A stretch of 64,000 nt of DNA from Gimesia chilikensis (GTDB lineage: Bacteria; Planctomycetota; Planctomycetia; Planctomycetales; Planctomycetaceae), in the NCBI RefSeq assembly GCF_007744075.1, contig NZ_CP036266.1, positions 7,344,564 to 7,408,563 of the forward strand, read 5' to 3'. This document shows positions 9,527-17,684 of the stretch, in pieces. Each line of letters begins with the position of its first letter. Positions within the stretch are counted from its first letter, which is position 1. The notes under the pieces are model-generated. The model was not told where the DNA came from, ran no database searches, and saw nothing but the letters and a program-made list of their open reading frames with translations. A program made the translations under genes and the position numbers.

Positions 9527-10510
9527 TCAGTCGACCTGTGCCTGGACTGCCTGCTGTTGTGTTGCGAATTTGGGTGGTTTGACGGCAGTCGCTTTGTCGT
9601 TGGGGGGAATGGTTTTGACAACCTTCCAGGCGAGGCCCAGTTTTTCGAGCACGAGAATTGCGCCGTAGGTCATGTCGAGTTCCCACCACTTGTGGCCGTT
9701 CTTGGCCATCCGCTGGTATTTGTGATGATTGTTATGCCAGCCTTCGCCGTAGGTCATCAGAGCCACCCACCAGAGATTGCGGCTGTCGTCGGTCGTTTCA
9801 TAGTTGCGATAACCCCAGATGTGAGTCGCGGAGTTCACGAACCAGGTTGCGTGCAGGACGTAGAACAGACGCACAAACATGCCGTAGACGAGCAGGCTGA
9901 GGCCCAGTTCTGTACCGCCGGCCCAGTAGCCGATACCGTAGAGGAGTGCGCCCAGACCCAGGTGCCAGTACAGGAAGGTTCGCTGCAACAGACGCATGAA
10001 CGGGTCTTTCAGCAGATCGGGGGCGAACCGCTGATGGGTTGCCTGAATTTCCTCTGCACTGTGAAAAGGAACGAGCCAGAGGATGTGGCTCCACCAGCGA
10101 CCATCGCGGGGCGAATGCGGATCGCCGGGCTGGTCGCTGTGCAGGTGATGTTTACGATGATTGGCAACCCACTGGATTGGAGGCCCCTGCCCTGCCAGCA
10201 AGCCGATCAATCCAATCAGCCGATTCATGAACGGATAGGTCTGGAAGCTGCCATGCGTGAGCAGGCGATGATAGCCCAGGCAGATACCGATGCCGCCGGT
10301 AAGCCAGCCCAGGAACATACAGGTGAAGAGACCGGTCCAGGTGAAGCAGAACGGTGCTGCGAGGACGCCCAGATGAATGGCGACGACCCAGCCGATATTC
10401 GCCCAGTCTGGTGTTGCATATCGCCCCGACTCAGGCATCTCAGCAGACGTGTTTTCAGGAACAAGAGGATCCGTTTCCGGAGGGGGCACGAGTGTCTGCT
10501 GGGAATTCAT
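9527..10510 (-). CDS. Acyl-CoA (delta-9-type) fatty-acid desaturase
   Basis: An integral membrane di-iron desaturase of 327 residues that introduces a double bond into acyl chains. All three histidine boxes are present: HRLLTH at 81-86, HRKHH at 118-122, and HNNHH near residue 263. Their spacing matches the stearoyl-CoA desaturase family. Hydrophobic helices flank the boxes (about 38-75, 95-112 and 165-200). The proline-rich first 35 residues are probably cytosolic. It presumably tunes membrane fluidity; acyl-CoA versus acyl-lipid substrate cannot be resolved. No ferredoxin or reductase gene is adjacent. Confidence 0.93.
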   Translation of the reverse strand: MNSQQTLVPPPETDPLVPENTSAEMPESGRYATPDWANIGWVVAIHLGVLAAPFCFTWTGLFTCMFLGWLTGGIGICLGYHRLLTHGSFQTYPFMNRLIGLIGLLAGQGPPIQWVANHRKHHLHSDQPGDPHSPRDGRWWSHILWLVPFHSAEEIQATHQRFAPDLLKDPFMRLLQRTFLYWHLGLGALLYGIGYWAGGTELGLSLLVYGMFVRLFYVLHATWFVNSATHIWGYRNYETTDDSRNLWWVALMTYGEGWHNNHHKYQRMAKNGHKWWELDMTYGAILVLEKLGLAWKVVKTIPPNDKATAVKPPKFATQQQAVQAQVD

Positions 10511-10784
10511 TCAATAGGACCGATGCTGTCAGAGTGTGGAGTACCAATAAAAAACCGGCCGATTCTAGGGGGATTGGGCAATCGTGTCTATAGTGATGGG
10601 GTTTGATGGGAGGAAATCACCCGCAGGGGGTAACGTCTGCTCAGTTTTTCTGTGTTTCGTGCTGGTTTTGTGACGTTTTTGAGCAGGTTCTTTCTGTACT
10701 CGATGGGATTATTTCTCACTTGTGTCGTTCGTGAGGTTCGTGGCGGCACCTGTTATGTCTGAGCTGATCAGGGCCTTGCCAGGC

Positions 10785-10806
10785 GGGCGGACACATGGGT
10801 CCGCGT
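10785..10806. repeat. Family B hairpin, copy 2 (divergent)
   Basis: The core stem GCGGAC (10787-10792) pairs with GTCCGC (10799-10804) around ACATGG, and CCTAC follows. Stem bases differ from copy 1 but pairing is kept in the inner six pairs; the outer two pairs are imperfect. Confidence 0.55.
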
Positions 10807-10878
10807 CCTACATTTTCTGGTGAGGTGCGTTGTTGCTGAACGGGCTAAATTCTCTGAGACCTCTTGCTCGATGCGCTC

Positions 10879-10899
10879 GGCTCGGATTACATCCGAGCC
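10879..10899. repeat. Family A hairpin, copy 2
   Basis: The stem GGCTCGGAT/ATCCGAGCC is identical to copy 1, with loop TAC, preceded by GCTCGATGCGCTC and followed by CACC. It lies about 92 bases after the family B copy at 10787, the same arrangement as copy 1. Confidence 0.75.
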
Positions 10900-10969
10900 C
10901 ACCAATTTTCAGGGGTTCTGATACAGTCTTGAGATGCCTATTGGTGAGTCAAAGGTGTCTCCCTTCGCT

Positions 10970-11926
10970 TTAGGAAGGGATGGACTTCTGGATTTCAGCG
11001 AGCTGCTTCTGCTGTTGATCGCTCATTCCATCGATGCAAAACTTCACCGGTCGGGCACAAAACGGAGTTGCGTGAACCCGGAGTAACCAGTCCAGGGCGC
11101 GTTTAGAAATGAAGTTGGAAACCACGTAGTCGCCTCCGGTACCGTAGACAAAGTCGGATCCATCCCAGCGGCTGCCTTCCAGAACGGGAATCTCTCTTTG
11201 TGAGAGTGGTGAGACAATCAGTTGCTGATCGGCGGCCCCCCCATGTTCTTTCTTAATCGTCCAGGTACCTTTTTCGCACGCAGGGCAGGTCGAATTGCCG
11301 TGTCCACATGACTGACAGATTAATGGTTTGTGACCACAAAACGGGCAGGCATTTTCAGCGCCTTGAACCTGGGAGGGGCGCAAACATGATTTGCCTCGAA
11401 ACTGGAAGTCGAACAGAGGCGGAAGCGTTTTTTCCAGGGGCCCTTCCGGATCCTTGATGGATACCGGAACGAAAGCAGCCCCGGTCAAACCACTCTGTTT
11501 GATTCGTTCCACAAATGTTTTGGGCACCAGCACTGCATCTGCATCACACGGCATTTCATACCAGGGTTTCGTGAGATTAAACTCGGAGAGCAGAATTTTC
11601 TGATCTGCAGAATTCCAGACTTCGACTTCCAGGCTGGCAAAACCGCTTTGAGTTACATGCGACGGATCGGCGGGACAATGTTCCAGTTTGACGTATTTGG
11701 CTTTGGTAATCCCTGATTCCAGCCAGGCCCGCTCCTCTGCCTGAGCTGCATCGGCTGCTTCAGCCAGCTCGAGCTCGGTCGGCGAACGCTTGGAGATATA
11801 CTCCCAGCCGTCTGCCTTTGGGTGATCCAGCTCTGCGATATCGGAATCCAGGGGAATGGAGAATTCATAAAAGAGGTCTGTTCTCAGTGTCCCTGAGTCA
11901 TCCTGGTAGATGTGGTATTCGTACAT
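10970..11926 (-). CDS. Uncharacterised protein with CxxC-rich zinc ribbon
   Basis: A 318-residue protein, probably cytosolic since no signal peptide or membrane helix is visible. Around residues 196-222 it has three closely spaced cysteine pairs: CPFC, CQSC and CPAC, typical of zinc ribbons. The C-terminal part (GSDFVYG, YVVSNFISKRALDWLL, FCARPVKF) resembles the layout of the Myxococcus double-CXXCG paralogous family, which I offer only as a lead. It is the last gene of a three-gene operon, starting three bases after the preceding stop. Function is unknown. Confidence 0.75.
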   Translation of the reverse strand: MYEYHIYQDDSGTLRTDLFYEFSIPLDSDIAELDHPKADGWEYISKRSPTELELAEAADAAQAEERAWLESGITKAKYVKLEHCPADPSHVTQSGFASLEVEVWNSADQKILLSEFNLTKPWYEMPCDADAVLVPKTFVERIKQSGLTGAAFVPVSIKDPEGPLEKTLPPLFDFQFRGKSCLRPSQVQGAENACPFCGHKPLICQSCGHGNSTCPACEKGTWTIKKEHGGAADQQLIVSPLSQREIPVLEGSRWDGSDFVYGTGGDYVVSNFISKRALDWLLRVHATPFCARPVKFCIDGMSDQQQKQLAEIQKSIPS

Positions 11927-11929
11927 ATT

Positions 11930-12541
11930 TCATTTCTTCTCTGAATGCGACTCATGTAGTTCGTCAGTGAGATTCCAGACCTTCCTCATTGTTTCTTCTT
12001 TAGTCAGCCAGGTCCTGGAATACTCGCTCAATCCTGTCATGAACTCTTCAACGGTCACCTGAATCGGAAGCCGCGTATTTTGTCCCTTGTACTTTCCATA
12101 TGTGGCAGGGAGGTTCAGGAACAATGTTTTTCCCATCAGATGGACTTCGTAATTTGCCTGATCCTGGAGACACAATCCAATAGTAAACCAGTCATGACTG
12201 TGAAATCGACTCTGTATCGTTCGTTTTTCTGGTTTTGCCGGGACAATGATCCACGTTGAATACTGATCATAATTCGGAAACGGACGATTTCCAGGACGCC
12301 CTGCCCCCGGATTCAGTGGTCCCTGATATTCGGCTCTTAAATCGAATTGCTGACAATATGTTTGAAGCATCTCATTAAACTGACTGACTGTGTAGACATC
12401 GATTTGTTTCGCACAATGTTCTGTCGGCGAAGCTGGTTGCTCAAGTACCGCCTGTTTCGCTAAGACACTCAGCTGAATAAGCAGGCCGATTATCAACAAC
12501 ATCGATCCTCCCACCAGTCCTTTTCGTAAGAGTTCACTCAT
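11930..12541 (-). CDS. Uncharacterised membrane-anchored protein
   Basis: A 203-residue protein with one hydrophobic N-terminal helix (about residues 9-28) that is either an uncleaved anchor or a signal sequence; the remainder would then be periplasmic. I recognise no domain. The body carries several cysteines (in EHCAKQ, TYCQQF and GLCLQD) that could form disulfides. Its ATG overlaps the stop of the upstream gene by four bases (12538-12541), so the two are translationally coupled. It is the middle gene of the three-gene operon. Confidence 0.72.
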   Translation of the reverse strand: MSELLRKGLVGGSMLLIIGLLIQLSVLAKQAVLEQPASPTEHCAKQIDVYTVSQFNEMLQTYCQQFDLRAEYQGPLNPGAGRPGNRPFPNYDQYSTWIIVPAKPEKRTIQSRFHSHDWFTIGLCLQDQANYEVHLMGKTLFLNLPATYGKYKGQNTRLPIQVTVEEFMTGLSEYSRTWLTKEETMRKVWNLTDELHESHSEKK

Positions 12542-13128
12542 TGCTCCTCCTGGTCAATCAGCTGCATATCTTTCAAATCATTCAGTAACGCGACTTGCCA
12601 TTCCGGCGGTAGTTGCTCTTTGGGCAAACAGAGTTCGGGCAGGCAGGGAAACTGCAGTCGGAAGTCGGTCTGCTCCTCGATCAGAGCTGTAACCTGGTCC
12701 CAGGTAAAGGTCTGCCTGATATCGCGGTTATCCTGCCTGTCTGCGATCAGCAAATCCAATTGTGAACGGGAGAGACAGACTTTGATTTCCTGCGGCGCAG
12801 TCTGCAGGCACCGTTGCAGAAACTGCTGGAATTTGAAGAGCAGTCGGGAACGTTTGCTGCGAAATCCGAAAATCACGCCGAGGCGGAAAATCATATAGAA
12901 GATGACCAGCGGCATCAGGACTCCCAGCACCAGGGAGGGATCTTCGCCGAACAGAAAGAAGACCAGCAGGAAAACACAGAGAAAAGCAAACCCCAGAATC
13001 TGTATCAGAAAATAGAGACCATCGACGAGCATGGATGAGAGTGTCAGTGACGCACTCATGCCAAGGGGGCGTTGTTGTGGATCCAGAACGATCAATTCGC
13101 AGGGGTCCAGGTCGGAAGAAAGTTGCAT
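12538..13128 (-). CDS. Two-helix membrane protein with YcxB-like C-terminal domain
   Basis: A 196-residue protein. Two membrane helices lie at about residues 33-60 and 65-88, preceded by a short N-terminal segment and followed by a basic turn (RSKRSR). The C-terminal domain (about 110-190) has the rhythm of YcxB-like/PH-like domains: a TFTWDQVTALIEE turn, then LCLPKEQLPPEWQVALL resembling the xPKxxL motif and final helix of that family. This assignment is by eye. It is the first gene of a three-gene operon, coupled to the next gene by a four-base overlap. Function is unknown. Confidence 0.72.
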   Translation of the reverse strand: MQLSSDLDPCELIVLDPQQRPLGMSASLTLSSMLVDGLYFLIQILGFAFLCVFLLVFFLFGEDPSLVLGVLMPLVIFYMIFRLGVIFGFRSKRSRLLFKFQQFLQRCLQTAPQEIKVCLSRSQLDLLIADRQDNRDIRQTFTWDQVTALIEEQTDFRLQFPCLPELCLPKEQLPPEWQVALLNDLKDMQLIDQEEQ

Positions 13129-13350
13129 CCGGGTTCATCCTCAAATAGTTTCTTGCAGAAAGCATGACTCATGCCTGCACATGAGAGCCTATTATACAGA
13201 GCTGTCTGCAGGACGACGCGGTTCATTTATACGATCCCCGGAAATTTCGGAATCCTATTCTGGAAATGCAGGCAGCGGGATTTGGAATGTATTAGAATCA
13301 AAGAGTGAAATGTGAACCCGAACCGACCCTGCAGAACACGAGGTGCTCCG

Positions 13351-14331
13351 ATGTTGTGGATTTGTCGCGTTGCTGTTTTCAGTTTGATCTGCTGCTGTCT
13401 GGCTGTGCCCCTCAGTGCAGAGGAAACTTTTCCGAATGCACGGAAGCCGGCGACGGATGAGGAGCTGAAATACTGGCTGGAAAACATGTCGCTGTATCAT
13501 CACTATTCGCTGGATGAAATGCAGCAGGCGACCGGGCTTTCGAAGCCGGAGATCAAGTCGGCACTGAAACGGTTTGAACTGCAGGAGCGACTCGCACCGG
13601 AGCGTAAGCCTGCGGATATCTTAACGGTGAAGCCGTATCCGGGCGGTCGGCATCCGCGGATCGGTTTTCTGGAAGGGGCGATCAACCCCCAGCGGGAGAC
13701 GAAGATCTCCGTGTTTGCCCCCTGGGATCCGGCCAGCTATGTCGTGCTGGATATCCCGGAAGCGATCTGGTCGAACCTGGGTCTGACGTACCTGGCGCAC
13801 ACGCATGTGCCTACGATCTGGACACAGCAGAATAAGGAACTGCCCCCGCAGGAATGGTCAGTCTATCTAGACGGATCCATGGTAGCACGACGCCGACTGC
13901 CCAATGGTATCGAATTCGGAACGATCGTGTTGCCTCTTCAGAAAGCGGTGCTGATGGAGATGTGGTTGAAGAATGGCACTGATGAGCCTCTTTCCAGGCT
14001 GCGGGTGCAGAACTGTGCGATGCTGAAAATGATGGACGGCTTCACCCAACAGAGCAATGACAACAAGGTATTTCGCGCACCGTATGCCGCCTGCCGGTCT
14101 GCTAAGGGCAACCACTGGGTGATCATGGGGTGGACTCCCTGCTTTAAAGCGTGGGGCAATCAGAAGTGTCCCTGCCTGCACTCGGATCCGATTTTTCCTG
14201 ACTGTCCGCCGGGAGAAATCAAACGGGTTTACGGTATTCTCACGTTTTATACCGGGACTGACATCGAGGGCGAGTTCAAGCGGCTGGAAAAAGAGAACTG
14301 GAAGAAATACCTGATGGAGCGCACGTTTTAG
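13351..14331 (+). CDS. Secreted protein of unknown function
   Basis: A 326-residue protein when started at the ATG at 13351, which has GAGG seven bases upstream and is followed at once by a Sec signal peptide (about residues 1-24, ending PLSAEE). An in-frame GTG at 13312 would bury the signal peptide and is less likely. The mature part begins with a helical segment (ATDEELKYWLENM, then a helix-turn-helix-like QQATGLSKPEIKSALKRF). It continues with beta-rich sequence. Cysteines cluster near the C-terminus (CPCLHSDPIFPDCPPG). I recognise no family. The final four bases overlap the convergent gene at 14328. Confidence 0.75.
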   Translation: MLWICRVAVFSLICCCLAVPLSAEETFPNARKPATDEELKYWLENMSLYHHYSLDEMQQATGLSKPEIKSALKRFELQERLAPERKPADILTVKPYPGGRHPRIGFLEGAINPQRETKISVFAPWDPASYVVLDIPEAIWSNLGLTYLAHTHVPTIWTQQNKELPPQEWSVYLDGSMVARRRLPNGIEFGTIVLPLQKAVLMEMWLKNGTDEPLSRLRVQNCAMLKMMDGFTQQSNDNKVFRAPYAACRSAKGNHWVIMGWTPCFKAWGNQKCPCLHSDPIFPDCPPGEIKRVYGILTFYTGTDIEGEFKRLEKENWKKYLMERTF

Positions 14332-14894
14332 ACGCCGGCTCCTGTTTTGGTTTTTCGCCGGGCGAGCAGTTTTTCCAGACGTGAAATCAGATGCTGCGGA
14401 GAGAGTTGGTCACCATCGACTTTGATCGTTTCCATCACCGCATCATCTTCCGGCGTTTGTACCAGTAGCACGACGCCCAGCGGGGAAAGCGAATCAAAAT
14501 ATCCCTGCCAGGCCTCGAACTGTTCCTCGGAGAGGCTGGTGAGATCGATGCGATAACAGACAACCGGATGCGTGCGCAGGAACTGCAGCATGGCGGGATC
14601 GTGCGAGTAGCGTGCCTCTAAAAAAAGGATCAAATAATCTTTGCTTGACATGGCGCTGATCAGGATGACTTTGCCTTGATCCATGTCACGCTGGATGTGC
14701 GGCAGGGAATATTCCTGCCAGGCGATTTCTGTCTGTTGAGGCGGCGGAACCAGAAAAAAGAGGGCCGCAACTGCAATCAGACAGGCCAGAAAACAGGCCA
14801 GCAGATTTTTATGATAAAAAAATGAGTTCCGACTGGGCATTTTGTAAGCTTCCCGAATTAAATCATTTTCATCTGAACCTGTTGTTGTCATCAT
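14328..14894 (-). CDS. Membrane-anchored thioredoxin-fold-like protein lacking CxxC
   Basis: A 188-residue protein. One membrane helix lies at about residues 31-49; the rest would be periplasmic. The segments IQRDMDQGKVILISAMS, HPVVCYRIDLT and SPLGVVLLV follow the strand order of thioredoxin-like domains such as the DsbD C-terminal domain. The CxxC pair is missing and only one cysteine remains in that domain. A redox role is therefore unlikely and the fold call is tentative. A later ATG (residue 19, KMPSRNSFF) is a possible alternative start. Confidence 0.65.
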   Translation of the reverse strand: MMTTTGSDENDLIREAYKMPSRNSFFYHKNLLACFLACLIAVAALFFLVPPPQQTEIAWQEYSLPHIQRDMDQGKVILISAMSSKDYLILFLEARYSHDPAMLQFLRTHPVVCYRIDLTSLSEEQFEAWQGYFDSLSPLGVVLLVQTPEDDAVMETIKVDGDQLSPQHLISRLEKLLARRKTKTGAGV

Positions 14895-15102
14895 ACTTGT
14901 GATTCTAGCGGATAGAACTGCCTATTTTGACAGAGAAGTCCGCTTTGGGATAATCACAGGAAATTCATCGAACCTTATGTGAAGACTCGTCGTCTCACCG
15001 TTATAATATATTAACACCAGTCTTAAGCCTCAATTCAGTGAGGCACATCGGTCCAATGTTCTGTGACCCGCCGTTTCTTTCTTTTGAACAGGGGGCTCTC
15101 TT

Positions 15103-15426
15103 ATGAAGTATCAACTCGTTCTGCAATTCACGGGAACTGTAATTCCTGACTATGATTCACTGGTAGACCTGGAGTCGGTGCTGATTGAACAAATTCAGGA
15201 AGATGGCAAGGCGACCGTGGACGGACATGATTTCGGCAGTTCGCAGATGAATCTGTTTCTGACCGTGGATGATCCGGAGAACGTCTTGAACCGCATCCGT
15301 GGGAAGATTCAACATCCGCTGATGGAACGCGTGCGTGCCGGCTATCGTAATGTGACTGACAATACTTTTCGCGCCATCTGGCCGGAATCGCTGCATGAAT
15401 TTTCTGTGAAGTCAATTCAGGCCTGA
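15103..15426 (+). CDS. Small conserved hypothetical protein (VDGHDxG motif)
   Basis: A 107-residue protein. The pattern LQFTG, then DLESVLIEQI, then TVDGHDFGSSQMNLFLTVDD, looks like a small uncharacterised family whose members share VDGHDxGxxxxNxF. Alternating strands and helices suggest a compact alpha/beta fold. There is no signal peptide, so it is probably cytosolic. AGGGGGCT precedes the ATG. TATAAT at 15002-15007 could be part of its promoter, but no good -35 is visible. Function is unknown. Confidence 0.72.
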   Translation: MKYQLVLQFTGTVIPDYDSLVDLESVLIEQIQEDGKATVDGHDFGSSQMNLFLTVDDPENVLNRIRGKIQHPLMERVRAGYRNVTDNTFRAIWPESLHEFSVKSIQA

Positions 15427-15469
15427 GCGAGTCACGCTTTTTAACTGCTCTTTAGTCTTCCTCTACCGG

Positions 15470-15670
15470 TCAATCACTGCAGAACAGGACGAAACGTCCG
15501 TCAGGTGACATCGACAGACTGAGCAGTTTCTGATCCTGCTGTCTGGGTTCCAGCCTGCGCGGCGGTCCCAGTTTGGTCAGATTGATTGCATACAAGGCAG
15601 TCCCTTCCGGAGTGCGCCCCGTAAAGACGCAGGTTCCTGTTTTTCGGAATAGACGGGGCAGCCGGGAACT
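15470..15670 (-). pseudogene. C-terminal remnant of a WD40/TolB-type beta-propeller gene
   Basis: On the minus strand an open frame of about 66 codons runs to a TGA at 15470-15472. It has no start codon and is closed upstream by another TGA at 15671-15673. It reads like the last blade of a propeller: GTCVFTGRTPEGTALYAINL, then LLSLSMSPDGRFVLFCSD. The SPDGRFVLF motif is characteristic of PD40/WD40 repeats. The upstream portion of the gene is absent and replaced by a short tandem repeat. A decayed gene fragment is the simplest reading. Confidence 0.6.
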
Positions 15671-15675
15671 TCAAC

Positions 15676-15711
15676 GCGTGGTTGACTCGCCGGGCGTGGT
15701 TGACTCGCCGG
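15676..15711. repeat. 18-bp perfect tandem duplication
   Basis: The unit GCGTGGTTGACTCGCCGG occurs twice back to back, at 15676-15693 and 15694-15711. It lies just upstream (minus strand) of the propeller remnant and downstream of the leucine-rich-repeat gene, at the point where the remnant loses coding sense. Confidence 0.9.
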
Positions 15712-15729
15712 TCTCAGGATCGGCTGATG

Positions 15730-17301
15730 CTACTTACCGCAGACACTGTATTTGATAAACGGGTACCGGGCTTTGACCTCGTCGCTGAGTACAGCGGATT
15801 GTTCTGAACCAATATCACACCATTTGAGCTCGCGCAACTCGGGCATGGTGGCCAGGAGTGTGAGTCGTTTATTGGTCAGTGACTGCGGGTATTCGATTTC
15901 GAGGGTCTCTACATGAGAGAGCCAGGGCAGCAGGTGCGCTGATTCATCAGAGAATGACAGCGTTCGCACGGTGAGATGTTTCAGCGCGGGCATGCGGGCG
16001 AGGTAGATCAATGTCGACTGATGGAGATTCAGATTACGACAGTAAAAAGATTCGAGCTGATGCAGACGCGTGAGCGGTTCCAGTGCATTGACGTCAGGCA
16101 ACTTGACTGGAATGTGTACCTGCTGCAGATTCGGAAAGGCAGAGAGCAACTGCAGTGCTTTGCGAGCCTGTTTGCCTTTGAGATGCTCTCCCGTGTCCCA
16201 GCCGATGGTCAGCGAGCGGAGCTTCGTATTCTGTTTCGCGAGACGCTCAAGCAGATATTCCATCTCTTCCGGAGAGCCAGAGGGAACTTTAAGTACTTCC
16301 AGGTTGGGGGCCAGGGCCAGGGCATCAGCGAGTTTCTGGCGGGGAATGCGTTCCCGGATGGTCCAGCTTTTCAGACGCTGATGATCCCCTTTGGTGAGGA
16401 AGTCATACATCATGTCCTGGCTGACTTTTCCACAGTCGACTTCCAGATTGACCAGCGATTCACAACCGGCCAGTTTTTTCCAGAAGCGTCCGACCTCTTT
16501 GGGCTCCAGGTGGATCTGCAGTTTGAAGTCTTCCAGTTCAGAAAGATTGAGCAGTTGCTCTGCAGCGATGGTGGACATCTTCTGATCGCCGAAACTGAGG
16601 TGCAGGCGACGGAGCTGCGCGAGTTCTGCGATGTGCTTCAGTGCTGTTTCATCGAGATGCGAATGCAGGATTTCCAGATCGGAGAGTTGGGGAAGATCGT
16701 GAAGTGCCTCGTACCCGCGTTGACTGATGCGACAATAGGAAAATTTGACGCTGTGCAGTTTTTCAATTTTTGTCAGCGTTTCGACACAGGCTCCCAGTTC
16801 CGGATTGGATTGATCCCGGGTTCCATAGAACCAGACACGTACCGGGAACGGGAGTTGATTAATGTGAGGAATCGCGTTGGTGAGTGCTTCGGTGTGGTTA
16901 AAGACTTTCTTGCCATCGACTGTCTTCTGTGGATTGCCGACCCAGATCGAGAATGGCTCATCATTCCGGGGAAACCAGATTGTCAGTTTCTGATTGCGGA
17001 TCTGCTGATAGATCCGTTCCAGCGCAGGGTCCTGCCAGGATTCTGTTTCATGGGAATGTGAGGTACCAGCGGTCTCCGTGATATGAGGGACCCGGCTCGC
17101 GAGGATCTGATTGATCTCTTCGAGTTTCCTGGTCCGTTCCAGCACACGAGGATCGGACTGCAGTTTGAGAGGTGGCGCAGGTGAGTCCTGCTGCTTGTCG
17201 GCGACGGCATTTTGTGTTGAATCAGAACTCAACAGAAAACAGCCGATTCCTGCCAGCGCAATCACCACGATCGTTGATACTAAAGTCAATTGTCGAAACA
17301 T
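15730..17301 (-). CDS. Leucine-rich-repeat protein with N-terminal signal or anchor
   Basis: A 523-residue protein. Residues 8-25 form a hydrophobic helix (IVVIALAGIGCFLLSS), either a signal peptide or an anchor; a GCFLL stretch rather than a clean lipobox argues for an anchor. From about residue 150 onward, irregular repeats follow the leucine-rich pattern, for example LPQLSDLEILHSHLDETAL, LAQLRRLHLSFGDQ and LSELEDFKLQIHL. The domain is probably periplasmic and protein-binding. GAGGGAGAG lies before the ATG at 17301. No enzymatic domain is seen. The partner is unknown. Confidence 0.8.
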   Translation of the reverse strand: MFRQLTLVSTIVVIALAGIGCFLLSSDSTQNAVADKQQDSPAPPLKLQSDPRVLERTRKLEEINQILASRVPHITETAGTSHSHETESWQDPALERIYQQIRNQKLTIWFPRNDEPFSIWVGNPQKTVDGKKVFNHTEALTNAIPHINQLPFPVRVWFYGTRDQSNPELGACVETLTKIEKLHSVKFSYCRISQRGYEALHDLPQLSDLEILHSHLDETALKHIAELAQLRRLHLSFGDQKMSTIAAEQLLNLSELEDFKLQIHLEPKEVGRFWKKLAGCESLVNLEVDCGKVSQDMMYDFLTKGDHQRLKSWTIRERIPRQKLADALALAPNLEVLKVPSGSPEEMEYLLERLAKQNTKLRSLTIGWDTGEHLKGKQARKALQLLSAFPNLQQVHIPVKLPDVNALEPLTRLHQLESFYCRNLNLHQSTLIYLARMPALKHLTVRTLSFSDESAHLLPWLSHVETLEIEYPQSLTNKRLTLLATMPELRELKWCDIGSEQSAVLSDEVKARYPFIKYSVCGK

Positions 17302-17684
17302 TGCCCGCTCTCCCTCTGCCTGCTTCTGAATCCTGACTCAGAAAGTTCCGGCACCGTTTGAACCGCTCCCTTGCAGGAGCCCGTCAGTTAAAAATGTCGC
17401 CTTAATTTACTTCATTTCACTAACTGATTGTACACAGCAAAACAGTTGTTGTCCGCCCAGAGTTTAAAGATTTTTTCACACAGATGTCCTGTGATAACGG
17501 GAGACATCGTATCCTGTTCAAAATCAAGCATTTACAAATGACGCATCAGCAAACCCCACTGCGAGGTATTCCCCTCCTTTTTCCGTCTCTGCTTTTTTTG
17601 AAAAACCCTGTAACAGCTGCTGCGGTTTTGCGCCTGGTAGTCAGTAGAGGACACAAATTCATTTTCTTTGAGGGGAGACTTTGA
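17302..17684. other. Divergent intergenic region, no gene seen
   Basis: About 380 bases between the divergently transcribed leucine-rich-repeat gene and the methyltransferase gene. It must hold both promoters. I found no convincing -35/-10 pair, hairpin or coding frame. Confidence 0.6.

Larger units (their letters stand above)
10511..10969. other. Intergenic region with repeats, no gene seen
   Basis: About 460 bases between the desaturase start and the stop of the zinc-ribbon gene. It holds one family B hairpin and one family A hairpin about 90 bases apart. No open frame with a ribosome site or recognisable product was found. The desaturase promoter must lie near 10511-10600, but I see no clear -35/-10 pair. 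Confidence 0.7.

Noticed and set aside
15976-17061. Plus-strand open frame of 361 codons over the leucine-rich-repeat gene
   Set aside because: Complement of a repetitive leucine-rich gene, which often leaves antisense frames open. No ribosome site or motif.
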